Assembly (NCBI RefSeq): GCF_014779715.1
Contig: NZ_JACXYU010000008.1
Location: forward strand, 124,001 to 188,000
Length of the DNA stretch: 64,000 nt
DNA from: Streptomyces chumphonensis
Lineage (GTDB): Bacteria > Actinomycetota > Actinomycetes > Streptomycetales > Streptomycetaceae
Reading direction: 5' to 3'
The notes below the pieces were generated by a model, which did no database searches, was not told where the DNA came from, and worked only from the letters and a program-made list of their open reading frames with translations. The position numbers and the translations under genes are program-made. This document shows positions 16,017-24,103 of this stretch, in pieces. Numbering within the stretch: position 1 is the first letter of the stretch; every line of letters begins with the position of its first letter.

Positions 16017-16445
16017 ATGCACGAGTATACGAGCACATGCCGCGTCTGGGAACTCCTCCTGCCCGGACTCCCCGAAGAGGTCAGCCGCGCCCGCCGCTGG
16101 ACCCGTGACCTCCTCCACGACACCCCGTGCGCCGACGACGCCGCCCTCATCGTCACCGAACTGGGAGCCAACGCCGTCACCCACACCACCAGCCGGACCT
16201 TGCGCATCACGATCACGGTCGCCACCGAGGGCGTCACGATCGCCGTCACCGACACGGGGAGGAGCAACACCAGCCCGCGTCTCCACCAGGCCGACGACCA
16301 TTCCATCCACGGCCGCGGCCTCAGCATCGTCGCCACCCTCGCAGCGCAGCTCACCGTGACGCCCACATCTCAGGGCCACACCGTCACCGCCCACCTGCCC
16401 ATCGAGGCAGCCCACCGTCCCCGTGCCCTGGCCCGCTCATGCTGA
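16017..16445 (+). CDS. RsbW-like histidine-kinase-type ATPase
   Basis: A 142-residue HATPase_c_2 protein of the Streptomyces anti-sigma-factor type. It shows the N box ALIVTELGANAVTH, the G1 box ITVAVTDTG-like segment (IAVTDTGRS) and HGRGLSIVATLA as G2. Such proteins can bind and phosphorylate anti-anti-sigma partners or sequester sigma factors. The ATG at 16017 follows AGGAG. An operator-like ACGAGTATACGAG overlaps the first codons, so the element regulator probably controls it. No sigma or antagonist gene is adjacent, so a host target is likely. Confidence 0.82.
   Translation: MHEYTSTCRVWELLLPGLPEEVSRARRWTRDLLHDTPCADDAALIVTELGANAVTHTTSRTLRITITVATEGVTIAVTDTGRSNTSPRLHQADDHSIHGRGLSIVATLAAQLTVTPTSQGHTVTAHLPIEAAHRPRALARSC
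16021..16033. promoter_or_regulatory. Operator-like site ACGAGTATACGAG over the ATPase start
   Basis: The sequence holds ACGAGTAT, shared with 14566-14581, and GTATAC as a central palindrome. It begins four bases after the ATG, a position where a bound repressor would block the gene. Confidence 0.45.
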
Positions 16446-16732
16446 CCCGCCCCATCCACTGCCACGCCACCGCGCACACCGGGCAACGCCGATTCCTACT
16501 GGCCGCAGACCTCACCCGAAACCCCCGCCTGGCCCTGCGATGGCTTCGCAGCCGAACCCACCACATCGCCACCCAACTGGACCCGCCCTACGCACGCCCC
16601 TTACGGCACTGGCTCACCGACGAAGCCGAACACGAACACGCCCTCCACCTCCTCGTACACGGGCACCCGTACACCCTCACCGCCTACGACGACGAAGCCC
16701 GCTACGTCTTCCACGCGGAGCCCACCCGATGA
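16439..16732 (+). CDS. Orphan protein of the ATPase operon (first)
   Basis: A 97-residue basic, histidine-rich protein (THHIATQLDPPYARPL, HEHALHLLVHGHPY) with no recognised domain and no transmembrane segment. Its ATG overlaps the end of the ATPase gene (ATGCTGA) and its stop overlaps the next start, so it is translated together with both. The tight coupling suggests a shared function; that function is unknown. Confidence 0.65.
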   Translation: MLTRPIHCHATAHTGQRRFLLAADLTRNPRLALRWLRSRTHHIATQLDPPYARPLRHWLTDEAEHEHALHLLVHGHPYTLTAYDDEARYVFHAEPTR

Positions 16733-17127
16733 CCCGACGCGGAGCGCTCACGACACCCGGCATCTGGTGCGAATGCCTGACCCGTGACCCGGCAAGCGGC
16801 GCACCCCGCACCCTGGCCACCTTCGACGCCACGACACCCGGTCAGGGAATCCGCTGGATCCGCGTGGCCTTGCGTGCCATCGCGCCGGCCCTCCACGGCA
16901 GAGCACGCACCAAGGCATGGCACTGGCTCGAAGCCGAACACACAGACGCCCAACGCGACCTCAACTTCGGCGAACCCCACACCCTCACCATCACCCAAGG
17001 CACCACCCGGATCACCTGGACAGCCCGCCCGGTCACCTTCCTTACCCTTGCCCACCGGACCACCAGCGCCCTACCACCCTGCGCCGAACTCCTCACCCAC
17101 ACCGACCTCAGCACGAGGGGCGAGTAA
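16729..17127 (+). CDS. Orphan protein of the ATPase operon (second)
   Basis: A 132-residue protein with a mixed alpha/beta pattern, for example GQGIRWIRVALRAIAPAL and HTLTITQGTTRITWTARP. I recognise no domain. It starts within the stop of the previous gene (ATGA) and ends the three-gene unit before a GC-rich non-coding stretch. The sequence is typical host-like high-GC coding DNA, unlike the cassette that follows. Confidence 0.65.
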   Translation: MTRRGALTTPGIWCECLTRDPASGAPRTLATFDATTPGQGIRWIRVALRAIAPALHGRARTKAWHWLEAEHTDAQRDLNFGEPHTLTITQGTTRITWTARPVTFLTLAHRTTSALPPCAELLTHTDLSTRGE

Positions 17128-17463
17128 CAACTTTCTCTACGTCTTCAAGGCGGCTCGCTCCGCTCGCCGCGCGCGGCCCGGCCCCCGGCCGGGCCTGCGC
17201 TCCTGTCTCCGCCCCGCTCCAGCCCGGCCGGCGCCCGTGCCGCGCGCAAAGCAAACAGCCGCCTGAGGCCAGAGAAGGGGTATGGCGTGGCTGAGGCGGT
17301 CGGCTCCACGGCTTTAGGCAGCCATTTGGCGCGAGCCTCGAAGATCATGGCCCCAACGTCGTGCTTACCGGCCAGGTCCACAGACTGCCCGACACACCGT
17401 AAGCTCACGAGGCCATGATCACTCGTGCCAAAGCAGCTCCAGCCCAAAGCCGCTCCACCGACC
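17128..17463. other. Non-coding stretch between operon ends
   Basis: Convergent gene ends lie on both sides. The first half holds very GC-rich direct and inverted segments (GGCTCGCTCCGCTCGCC near 17153) that could fold into a terminator. The second half has mixed composition. A minus-strand frame (17145-17510) is open but overlaps the end of the helical-repeat gene and has no ribosome-binding site, so I see no convincing gene. Confidence 0.5.
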
Positions 17464-19854
17464 TTACTGAGCCGCCTCGCGTAGCAACGCTGCAGCCTCC
17501 CTACGTACAAGTACGGAGAGGTGATTCGCCGCCAAATCCCCTAGGGCTTGTTTAGTAGACTCAGGAATATTTGAGATTTGCTGAACCTGACGAAGGACGA
17601 GAAGGGGGACGAGGATCCCTTCCTCTCGCATCATCTCAACAAGGCGAACCTCTGCAGTCTTGCCATATTCAGGTGAAATGGCGGAGAACGTGGCCAGCGC
17701 CCTGGCCGCATGCCCTCTTACTCCCGGCTCTGCGTCATGGCTGAACTGCATCGCCTGGGCGAGTAGCCATGGGTTCATGATAGACCCCGCAAGTGCCGCC
17801 ACGGTACGGGATGCCTCTTCCCTGGACCTCGCTTCCACCCTACCAAACAATTGAGAAATTAGAGAGAACGTCTCGGCTTCGTCAACGATTCGCTGCGATG
17901 CAAAGAACCGCAACGCTGCCGGGAAGGGCACAATAGTATCGTCCTCGAATGGGTCACCTGGAGCTGACAGCAGTACCCTGCAGTTCCGACGAAACTTCTC
18001 GGACACTTGAGGTGGAAGCTCCACTGAACCATGTGCGAGCCGGTCAAAAGCTCCACTCTTGTCGGACCTTTGCACGCTCCGGTCCGTGAGAAATTCAACT
18101 AGGTCGGACCATAGCTCTTGTGCATTTCCATGAACAATCAAAGCTGCGGCGATGTCTGCTGGATCAAGCGCACGGAACGCGAAGACGCCATGTGAGGATT
18201 CGTCTCTGATCTGCGCCATGGAGCCCCTCACGATCTCAACGCAGGAAGAGGCTTCCTCATTGTTGATGGACCCTCCACGCATTGCGACATTTACTCGATT
18301 AGCCACATCTTCGAGATCCTCGATGTCGACTCCGAAACTTGCCGACTCACTGATTGTAAGCGCCTCGAAGACGCTGCGACTAGTACTCATGACGGATCCC
18401 TCAGATTGAAGGAATTCGCTCCATCGAGAGCGAGTATCACCTGATACTCTTTGCCAATTCAGGATTCGCAAAGAGCGTCCGATCGCCCTGTCGCGCAGTT
18501 CATCAGACGGACCTCCAGATCGCGCTGCGTGAAGTAGAACGACAGCGGCCCTATCATCGTCCTCCGTGATCTTGGCCAGATGTGCTGCTGTAAGCCAAGC
18601 AGGTTCCAGCCGGACGACATCCAGTTGAGTTGAATCAGGTGACGGCTGAGCACCGCCCGCCTCAATCACCTGAAACACCAAGGACAATGCCTCTTGAGCC
18701 TCGCTCTGCGTCAGCAACTCAGCTGCCCCACGCAGGATGCGCAACTCAGAGGCACGTACCATGCGAGGTTGTGTACGGTGCCGCAAAACCTGAATGGCAT
18801 CCTTCTTCAGAGCTTCAAGAGGGCCTGAAGCCCGAATTCGTTCGACGGCAAGGTCGATCTCAGACTTTACGTTGGCATTCCTGAGTAGACGCAGGGCGTC
18901 CGCTACGTCATCCGCGTGAGGGCGGTCCGAACTCATGCATTGCACGAGTTTCAGCAGAGCGTTTTCCTTCCGAAGGCGCAAGACTGCTAGATCCCCCAGC
19001 AGCTCCATATTGAGCGCGGCGTAGAAAAGCGTAGGTGCATGGCCACCAAACGTACGCGTTTGGCTTCGGAACATGCGATTGAATGAGCCCTCGACGAACT
19101 TCGAGTACTCTGACGCTCTCAGTCGATCAATCCTACTGGCTTGATTAGACTTCTGAGTTCGCACTATTTGCTGCCAAGTAGGCACAGAAGGCAGGACCTG
19201 TTGATCTCCGTTTACGGCGAACCTTGCTGGAACGAGACTCCATGCCGCGTGACGGAGGGAGGTAATCAAATGCTTGACTGACTCCGCGTAGGTCACCGAT
19301 GATCCGGGACTCACGGGGAATTCCGAAAAATCCGCATCTTCGATCTGATCAAGCAGTTCCATCGTCTCCGTGGTGAGAGACGTATATTTTCTCCCCGAGT
19401 CCCGGTACCGCAGACTTTTCTGTTGCAGCAGAGCGGCTCGGATCAGTTTTCCCTCAGGTGTTCCCAGGTCTGTCCTCTGCAACAGATGATGCAAAACACT
19501 GTCGCACCTTTCGTACTCATCCAACTCGGCTGCGGCGCAACAAGCGAGCAGGCCGAATGCCGATGCGCGCGCCTGATCACCAACTGTCGCAGCTTCAACT
19601 TCTCCGATCAGCCCAGCTAGGCCCTCTCGAATCCCCTGATGAGTAAGACTCAGCTCGGCATACCGAATGCCGGGGTCATTTTCCCTGAATGCTTCAGTGT
19701 CATCCAGGGAGTAATGGGGGAGGCGGCTGGGCTCCCCAGATACCAACCCAGCGAGCAAAGCGAAAGGCAAAGCGTCGTATTCCGGACGCCTGAAGTTGGC
19801 GTGCGGAGCAATATCGAGCGGACGCAGGATCGCAATAATCCATGCCAGATTCAT
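17464..19854 (-). CDS. Large helical-repeat (HEAT-like) protein, cassette partner
   Basis: A 796-residue soluble protein, almost all alpha-helical. Its C-terminal third has HEAT/armadillo-like repeats (AEPGVRGHAARALATFS, LSVLVRREAAALLREA). The middle part is rich in Leu/Ala/Arg helices and Ser/Glu, and I see no enzymatic motif. It starts in the last codons of the hydrolase gene (ATGA overlap at 19851-19854), so both are made together. Base composition is far below its surroundings (a sampled 60-base line at 18301 is 50 percent GC), and codons such as AAA, TTT, CTT and AGG are frequent, a sign of recent transfer. A sensor or scaffold for the hydrolase is plausible but unproven. Confidence 0.82.
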   Translation of the reverse strand: MNLAWIIAILRPLDIAPHANFRRPEYDALPFALLAGLVSGEPSRLPHYSLDDTEAFRENDPGIRYAELSLTHQGIREGLAGLIGEVEAATVGDQARASAFGLLACCAAAELDEYERCDSVLHHLLQRTDLGTPEGKLIRAALLQQKSLRYRDSGRKYTSLTTETMELLDQIEDADFSEFPVSPGSSVTYAESVKHLITSLRHAAWSLVPARFAVNGDQQVLPSVPTWQQIVRTQKSNQASRIDRLRASEYSKFVEGSFNRMFRSQTRTFGGHAPTLFYAALNMELLGDLAVLRLRKENALLKLVQCMSSDRPHADDVADALRLLRNANVKSEIDLAVERIRASGPLEALKKDAIQVLRHRTQPRMVRASELRILRGAAELLTQSEAQEALSLVFQVIEAGGAQPSPDSTQLDVVRLEPAWLTAAHLAKITEDDDRAAVVLLHAARSGGPSDELRDRAIGRSLRILNWQRVSGDTRSRWSEFLQSEGSVMSTSRSVFEALTISESASFGVDIEDLEDVANRVNVAMRGGSINNEEASSCVEIVRGSMAQIRDESSHGVFAFRALDPADIAAALIVHGNAQELWSDLVEFLTDRSVQRSDKSGAFDRLAHGSVELPPQVSEKFRRNCRVLLSAPGDPFEDDTIVPFPAALRFFASQRIVDEAETFSLISQLFGRVEARSREEASRTVAALAGSIMNPWLLAQAMQFSHDAEPGVRGHAARALATFSAISPEYGKTAEVRLVEMMREEGILVPLLVLRQVQQISNIPESTKQALGDLAANHLSVLVRREAAALLREAAQ

Positions 19855-21158
19855 AGCAGTTCCTTTCCTGGAATGTCATATGGGTCTGGCGCCAGGTCCA
19901 GTACTCGATCAATTCGCGAACCGTCTCGCATAATCGGCGAGTTACGCCTGATGGCGGCTTGAATCCATTTCATCATGGCCTCATAAAGCTGCACCGCGTC
20001 AGCAACTCCTACGACGTAGAAGGAGCCGTCAATGTTCGATGGCAGCCACTCTATGATGACTGATTTTGCGGCCTCGGCGTATTCGCCTACCGCACAAATT
20101 CCGACGAACAGTCTTCCTTCACTCTGGGCGTGTTCTGTGTATACCTTGAGGATGGCGACCCGGGCCGGCGTGTTCGACCGCATAACCACCTCTGTCGACC
20201 TGACCGTGATGACCACGTCAACGGCCGCCTTGGGATAAGCCCATTTGTCAACAACCAAAATTGACGCTGAGGTAAGTTGCTCCCGTACCTCGTGATATAT
20301 GTCCTCCCATGCAGTCCCGTCATAGTCCGTACGCAATTCTGCAACGATGACTGCGGATGGAGTGTCGCGTCGGGGGGACCGCCGACTATCGAGGCCACTC
20401 GGTGCTGCGGAAGGTCGAGCATCATCGCTAGGCGGGTCACTGTCTGCGGCTGCTTCGAGAAGAAGTCGCCGCAACGTCGTGTAAGAACTGTGATCGCGCG
20501 AAGTCGGCTTGATGATGCTGAAGTGATCTCCGGAGAGTGCACCCACCGTCGGGAAGGACCCCTGGGCCGAGGCTCTGGGGACAATATTATCATCAGCGCC
20601 AGCATAGACAGAGAATGGGATGGGGCACGTTCTTTCCCCCACTGATGTTGCATTTACAACGTCGCGGATCACGGCGGCGTGTGTGTCCCGAATCTCTTCG
20701 TTCAGTGTCCGCAAGTCCTTCTCCTGCGGATGGCTACCGAGCAGGTCGCGCCGCAACCTGCGTGCAAACTCTGATCCAGCATTGGGCGTCGCGAACAGCA
20801 CCACGCGACGGATCCGTGCCAGTTCCTTGCCACGCCCCTGGCTGAGCATTCGTTGAAGGTAACGCTGAACTACCAAGCCGCCCATGCTATGGCAGACGAA
20901 TACGACCCTTCGGTAGTCGGCTACTTCTGTTTCCAGATATGTCTGCAAGACGTCCGCGATAGTGCTAAGGGTGGGGAGTCTACGATCGGGCCGCCATATC
21001 ACAGACCGAGGAACTCGTGTGGAGTAGGCAAAGTGGAGCACGTTCACTGAACCAAGGTCCTGATCTTCGGTGATTCTTTGATCGAAACTACTCCACGTGT
21101 CCACTTTCGAAGCGAATCCGTGGACGAAAACCGCCGCGAGCCGCTCTTTCTCACCCAC
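19851..21158 (-). CDS. Serine alpha/beta hydrolase with unknown C-terminal domain
   Basis: A 435-residue protein. Residues 1-240 form an alpha/beta hydrolase of the PGAP1/DUF676 lipase-like type: oxyanion region FVHGF, nucleophile elbow CHSMGG (Ser91), acid D189 or D190 in GADDNIVP, and His212 in GDHFSI. A Pro/Ser/Arg linker (about 240-270) leads to a 150-residue alpha/beta domain I cannot name. There is no signal peptide, so it acts in the cytoplasm, perhaps at the membrane inner face. The GTG at 21158 follows AGGAG. It is the first gene of a low-GC pair with the helical-repeat gene and lies just inside the tRNA-proximal end of element 2, the usual cargo place. Confidence 0.85.
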   Translation of the reverse strand: MGEKERLAAVFVHGFASKVDTWSSFDQRITEDQDLGSVNVLHFAYSTRVPRSVIWRPDRRLPTLSTIADVLQTYLETEVADYRRVVFVCHSMGGLVVQRYLQRMLSQGRGKELARIRRVVLFATPNAGSEFARRLRRDLLGSHPQEKDLRTLNEEIRDTHAAVIRDVVNATSVGERTCPIPFSVYAGADDNIVPRASAQGSFPTVGALSGDHFSIIKPTSRDHSSYTTLRRLLLEAAADSDPPSDDARPSAAPSGLDSRRSPRRDTPSAVIVAELRTDYDGTAWEDIYHEVREQLTSASILVVDKWAYPKAAVDVVITVRSTEVVMRSNTPARVAILKVYTEHAQSEGRLFVGICAVGEYAEAAKSVIIEWLPSNIDGSFYVVGVADAVQLYEAMMKWIQAAIRRNSPIMRDGSRIDRVLDLAPDPYDIPGKELL

Positions 21159-21967
21159 CGTTAGCGCTCCTCTGCCGATCAGTCAGTCGGCAACTTACTC
21201 CCTCACCTGGCATCAGGGCCAGGTGATCCCTTGGCTGGATCGGTGCGGTAGACGGTAGGTGGTTTGCCAGGACAGAGCTGGTTCGTGGCCCGCGCCTTCC
21301 CAGCGGGTTGGGCGGCGGTGGTCGAACGAGTACCCAGCGGCGGCTGGTCTCCAACGTCGAGATGACCGACGCGCACCGCCACCCGTGGGCAGCATGGTTC
21401 CCCGCGCCCTGATGGCATAGTCACTGGCCCGACGCCCCAGCCTCTCTCCTAAAGCGGTACTCTCGCCCGCCCGAACCACCGCAAGCCAGGCTTCGTCACT
21501 TCGTCGACCACACCCAGTTCCTCGGACCAGTGGGATCCCGCACCAGATACGCACCAGAACAGACGGGAAACCACGGTCAACGCCGGTCATCCATCGGCCA
21601 GCTCTGAGGGGCTGAGGCGGCCGTATGTGCAGGTCAGCACGTGAGTCGGAGCCCAGTGGCCGGGGATTCCCAAGCCTGTGGCTTAGGCATCATCTTCACG
21701 ATTCGACCGTCTCTCCTACTCGGGTCGACGACAAGTGCAGCGTGGCTGAGGCCCGTGGGGATGCAGCGAAGCACACGCGTGCGTGATCGGTTGGCGCGCC
21801 CGCCGTCGTGGCGGGCTGTCGTTGGCTGAGGCTCAGACGGCCCCCACGAAGGCTGACCGTCAGAGGGACAGGATCGGCGGATCGGCCTGCGGGCGTGCCC
21901 CTTGCGTGCCCGAGGGGGCGGGGAGCGGCGGGGAACTGCGGGCGGGTGCGGGGCGCGGGCAACGGAG
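21159..21967. other. Non-coding right end of element 2
   Basis: About 800 bases without a supportable gene. It must hold the promoter of the minus-strand hydrolase operon. A hairpin TCACCTGGC-ATCAGG-GCCAGGTGA lies at about 21205-21228, a possible operator or attenuator. Several open frames exist on both strands but lack ribosome-binding sites, show low-complexity Arg/Pro content and overlap one another. Remnants of decayed genes are possible. Integrase arm sites near the attachment core would also be expected here. Confidence 0.5.
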
Positions 21968-22006
21968 ACGGCCCCTGACCAAGGTGCCTGGTCAGGGGCC
22001 GTTTTC
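21968..22006. terminator. Strong hairpin beside the tRNA-proximal attachment site
   Basis: Perfect 14-bp stem (ACGGCCCCTGACCA and complement, loop AGGTGCC) with a TTTT run on the plus strand. It would insulate the element end from the tRNA gene and could also stop tRNA transcription read from the other strand. Confidence 0.7.
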
Positions 22007-22016
22007 GCTGGTGTCA

Positions 22017-22077
22017 GGGCGGAGGCGGTGGGATTTGAACCCACGGTGACATCGCTGCCACGACGGTTTTCAAGACC
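22017..22077 (-). repeat. Attachment site within intact tRNA-Ser (61-bp direct repeat)
   Basis: Second copy of the 61-bp core at 8204-8264. It includes the 3' half of the tRNA from the anticodon stem on, so integration leaves a complete tRNA gene. Confidence 0.92.
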
Positions 22078-22106
22078 GTTCCCTTCGGCCGCTCGGGCAC
22101 ACCTCC
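22020..22106 (-). tRNA. tRNA-Ser(UGA)
   Basis: An 87-base class II tRNA with acceptor stem GGAGGTG pairing CGCCTCC, discriminator G and a long variable arm. The anticodon loop CTTGAAA sits between ACGGT and ACCGT, giving anticodon UGA, and the T arm is TGGGTTCAAATCCCA. No CCA is encoded. Serves as integration target of element 2 and probably of element 1. Confidence 0.96.
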
Positions 22107-22147
22107 CCGCGCCGCGCGGGTGCGCTGCGCGGGGACAGCCTAACGGG

Positions 22148-23866
22148 TCAGCCGTCGCCGACGCGCTCGCCCAGGGTCAGCTCGATCTGGTTCTGCTTGC
22201 CGTCGCGCTCGTAGGTCAGGGTGACCTTCTCGCCGGGCGTGTGGGTCCAGATCTCGCTGATGAGGGTCGGGCCGCTGTCGATCGGGGCGCCGTCGAACTT
22301 GGTGATGACGTCGCCCGGCCGCAGGCCGGCCTCGTCGGCCGGGCCGCCCGGGGTGAGGGCCTCGGAGTCGCCCTCGCCGCGTTCGGAGATGACGGCGCCG
22401 TCGTTGCCCTGACGCATGTCGACGGTGGCGCCGATGATCGGGTAGACGGGGCGGCCGGTCTCGATGAGGGTCTGCGCGACGCGCTTGGCCTGGTCGACGG
22501 GGATGGCGAAGCCGAGGCCGATGCTGCCGGCCGGGCCCTCCATCGGGCCGCCGCCCGTGGACTGGATGGCGGAGTTGACGCCGATGACCTCGCCGTCGGC
22601 GTTGAGGAGGGGACCGCCGGAGTTGCCGGGGTTGATCGAGGCGTCGGTCTGGAGGGCGCTCATGTAGGAGGCCGAGGAGCCCTGGGCGTCGCTGGAGGCG
22701 ACGGGGCGGTTGAGCGCGGAGACGATGCCGGTGGTGACGGTGCCGGAGAGGCCGAAGGGCGCGCCGATGGCGATCGTCGAGTCTCCGACGGCCACGGCGT
22801 CGGAGTCGCCGAGGGGGAGCGGGGTGAGGGTGACGCCCTCGGGGTCGGTGAGCTTGATGACGGCGATGTCGTACCCCTCGGCGCGGCCGACGACCTCGGC
22901 GTCGTACTGCTTGCCGTCGGAGAAGACGACGTTGAGTTCGGCGCCGTCGGCGGCGCTGGCGACCACGTGGTTGTTGGTCAGGATGTGGCCCTGCTTGTCG
23001 AAGACGAAGCCGGTGCCGGTGCCACCGCCCTGGCTGTCGCTGCCGCCGTTGACCTGGATGGTGACGACGCTCGGCAGGGCCTCGTCGGCGATGCCGGCGA
23101 CGGAGTCCGGCGGGCGGTTGAGGGCCTGGCGGCCGTCACGCGCGGGCGACTCCACCGTCTCGGAGGAGGAATGGGTGGTGCGCTCGGCCGCCCAGTATCC
23201 GACGCCGCCGCCGACGCCGCCGATGAGCAGGGCGCCCACCAGGGCGGCGGCGATCAGCGGGCCGCGGCGCTTGCGGGGGGCTGGGGGCGGAGGCAGCGGG
23301 GCGCCCCACGGCTGGGCGGGGCCGTGGCCCCCGGGCCCCCCGTAGCCGGGGCCGCCGTAGCCGGGGCCGCCGTAGCCGGGGCCGCCGGGGCCGGGGCCGC
23401 CGGGGCCCGGGTCGTTCGGGCCGTGGGCGTGGCCGGAGGGCGGGACGGGGGGCGGGGTGTCGCCGGAGGACGCGCCCGGGGTGCCCGGCGGGGGCGTCGG
23501 GGAGGCCGGGGGCGGTCCCCAGCCGCCCGTGGGCTGCTGGGCCGACGGGGCCGGGTGCCGCTGCCACGTCTCGGCGGGGGCCGTGGAACCCGGCGCGGCC
23601 GGTGGTGCGGCCGGGGGCGCGGGGGCGGCGGCGGAGTCCGGCCCCGGAGCGGGTGGACCGGCCGCGTCGGCGGCCTCGGGGGCAGCGCCGGGGGTGGCCG
23701 CCGGAGTGGCTTCGGTGGCCGGGAGCGGCGCCGTCGCGTCGTCGGGTGCGGGCCGCTGCGGAGCGTCGGGGGACGCCGTCGGAGGCACGTGGTCGCCGTC
23801 GGCCGACGGCCGGCCGGCGCGGCTCTCCTCAGCCGATCGGTCCACGCCCTCGTGCTCGGTGTTCAC
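22148..23866 (-). CDS. HtrA/DegP-like membrane-anchored serine protease with PDZ domain
   Basis: Extracytoplasmic quality-control protease, 572 residues. It has a Pro/Gly-rich cytoplasmic N-terminus of about 230 residues with GYGGP repeats and one membrane span (LIAAALVGALLIGGVGGG). The trypsin-like domain shows the triad His in NNHVVAS, Asp in YDIAVIKL and Ser in NPGNSGGPLL. One C-terminal PDZ domain follows (PGGPADEAGLRPGDVITKFD). I chose the GTG at 23866, six bases after GAGGAG; an ATG at 23905 is the alternative. The gene lies 42 bases after the tRNA-Ser gene on the same strand and marks the start of the core chromosome. Confidence 0.92.
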   Translation of the reverse strand: MNTEHEGVDRSAEESRAGRPSADGDHVPPTASPDAPQRPAPDDATAPLPATEATPAATPGAAPEAADAAGPPAPGPDSAAAPAPPAAPPAAPGSTAPAETWQRHPAPSAQQPTGGWGPPPASPTPPPGTPGASSGDTPPPVPPSGHAHGPNDPGPGGPGPGGPGYGGPGYGGPGYGGPGGHGPAQPWGAPLPPPPAPRKRRGPLIAAALVGALLIGGVGGGVGYWAAERTTHSSSETVESPARDGRQALNRPPDSVAGIADEALPSVVTIQVNGGSDSQGGGTGTGFVFDKQGHILTNNHVVASAADGAELNVVFSDGKQYDAEVVGRAEGYDIAVIKLTDPEGVTLTPLPLGDSDAVAVGDSTIAIGAPFGLSGTVTTGIVSALNRPVASSDAQGSSASYMSALQTDASINPGNSGGPLLNADGEVIGVNSAIQSTGGGPMEGPAGSIGLGFAIPVDQAKRVAQTLIETGRPVYPIIGATVDMRQGNDGAVISERGEGDSEALTPGGPADEAGLRPGDVITKFDGAPIDSGPTLISEIWTHTPGEKVTLTYERDGKQNQIELTLGERVGDG

Positions 23867-24103
23867 AGCAGTCTCCTCGGTTCCAGTCGTCGCCTTCGCG
23901 GTCATCACCGGTGCGGGACGCGGTGGCGCCGCACGGAGCCGGCGGCGCCGCGGCCCCGGTTCCAGTGTGCAGACAGCTTTGCCCATAGGACGTCAGGGCG
24001 GCGTAAGCCATGCGGCTACCCCGCGGCCGCTCCTTTACGCGCCGCACATCGTGCCCGGCCACGGACGGTACGGGAGGGTGGCGTGGGGTGGCACGATGTC
24101 AGC

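Larger units (their letters stand above)
8204..22077. mobile_element. Element 2: complete-looking AICE with RepSA, bounded by a 61-bp repeat
   Basis: Flanked by the identical 61-bp tRNA-Ser repeats at 8204-8264 and 22017-22077, about 13.8 kb apart. It holds int, xis, repSA, spdD and other small transfer genes, a DUF2637 gene, a TraB-type pump, an SCO3933-like regulator, a GntR regulator and a Nudix gene. This is the pSAM2-like gene order. Cargo follows: an ATPase with two orphan genes, and a lower-GC hydrolase/helical-repeat cassette next to the intact tRNA. No gene of the core set looks broken, so it may still be mobile. Confidence 0.9.

Noticed and set aside
17145-17510. A minus-strand frame of 121 codons after the helical-repeat gene
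   Set aside because: No start signal, overlap with the real gene end and low-complexity Arg/Ala/Pro composition; perhaps a remnant, not a supportable gene.
21634-22044. Minus-strand frame beginning MGSNPTAS
   Set aside because: This opening is a translation of the tRNA-Ser T-arm region, a common false gene at tRNA loci.
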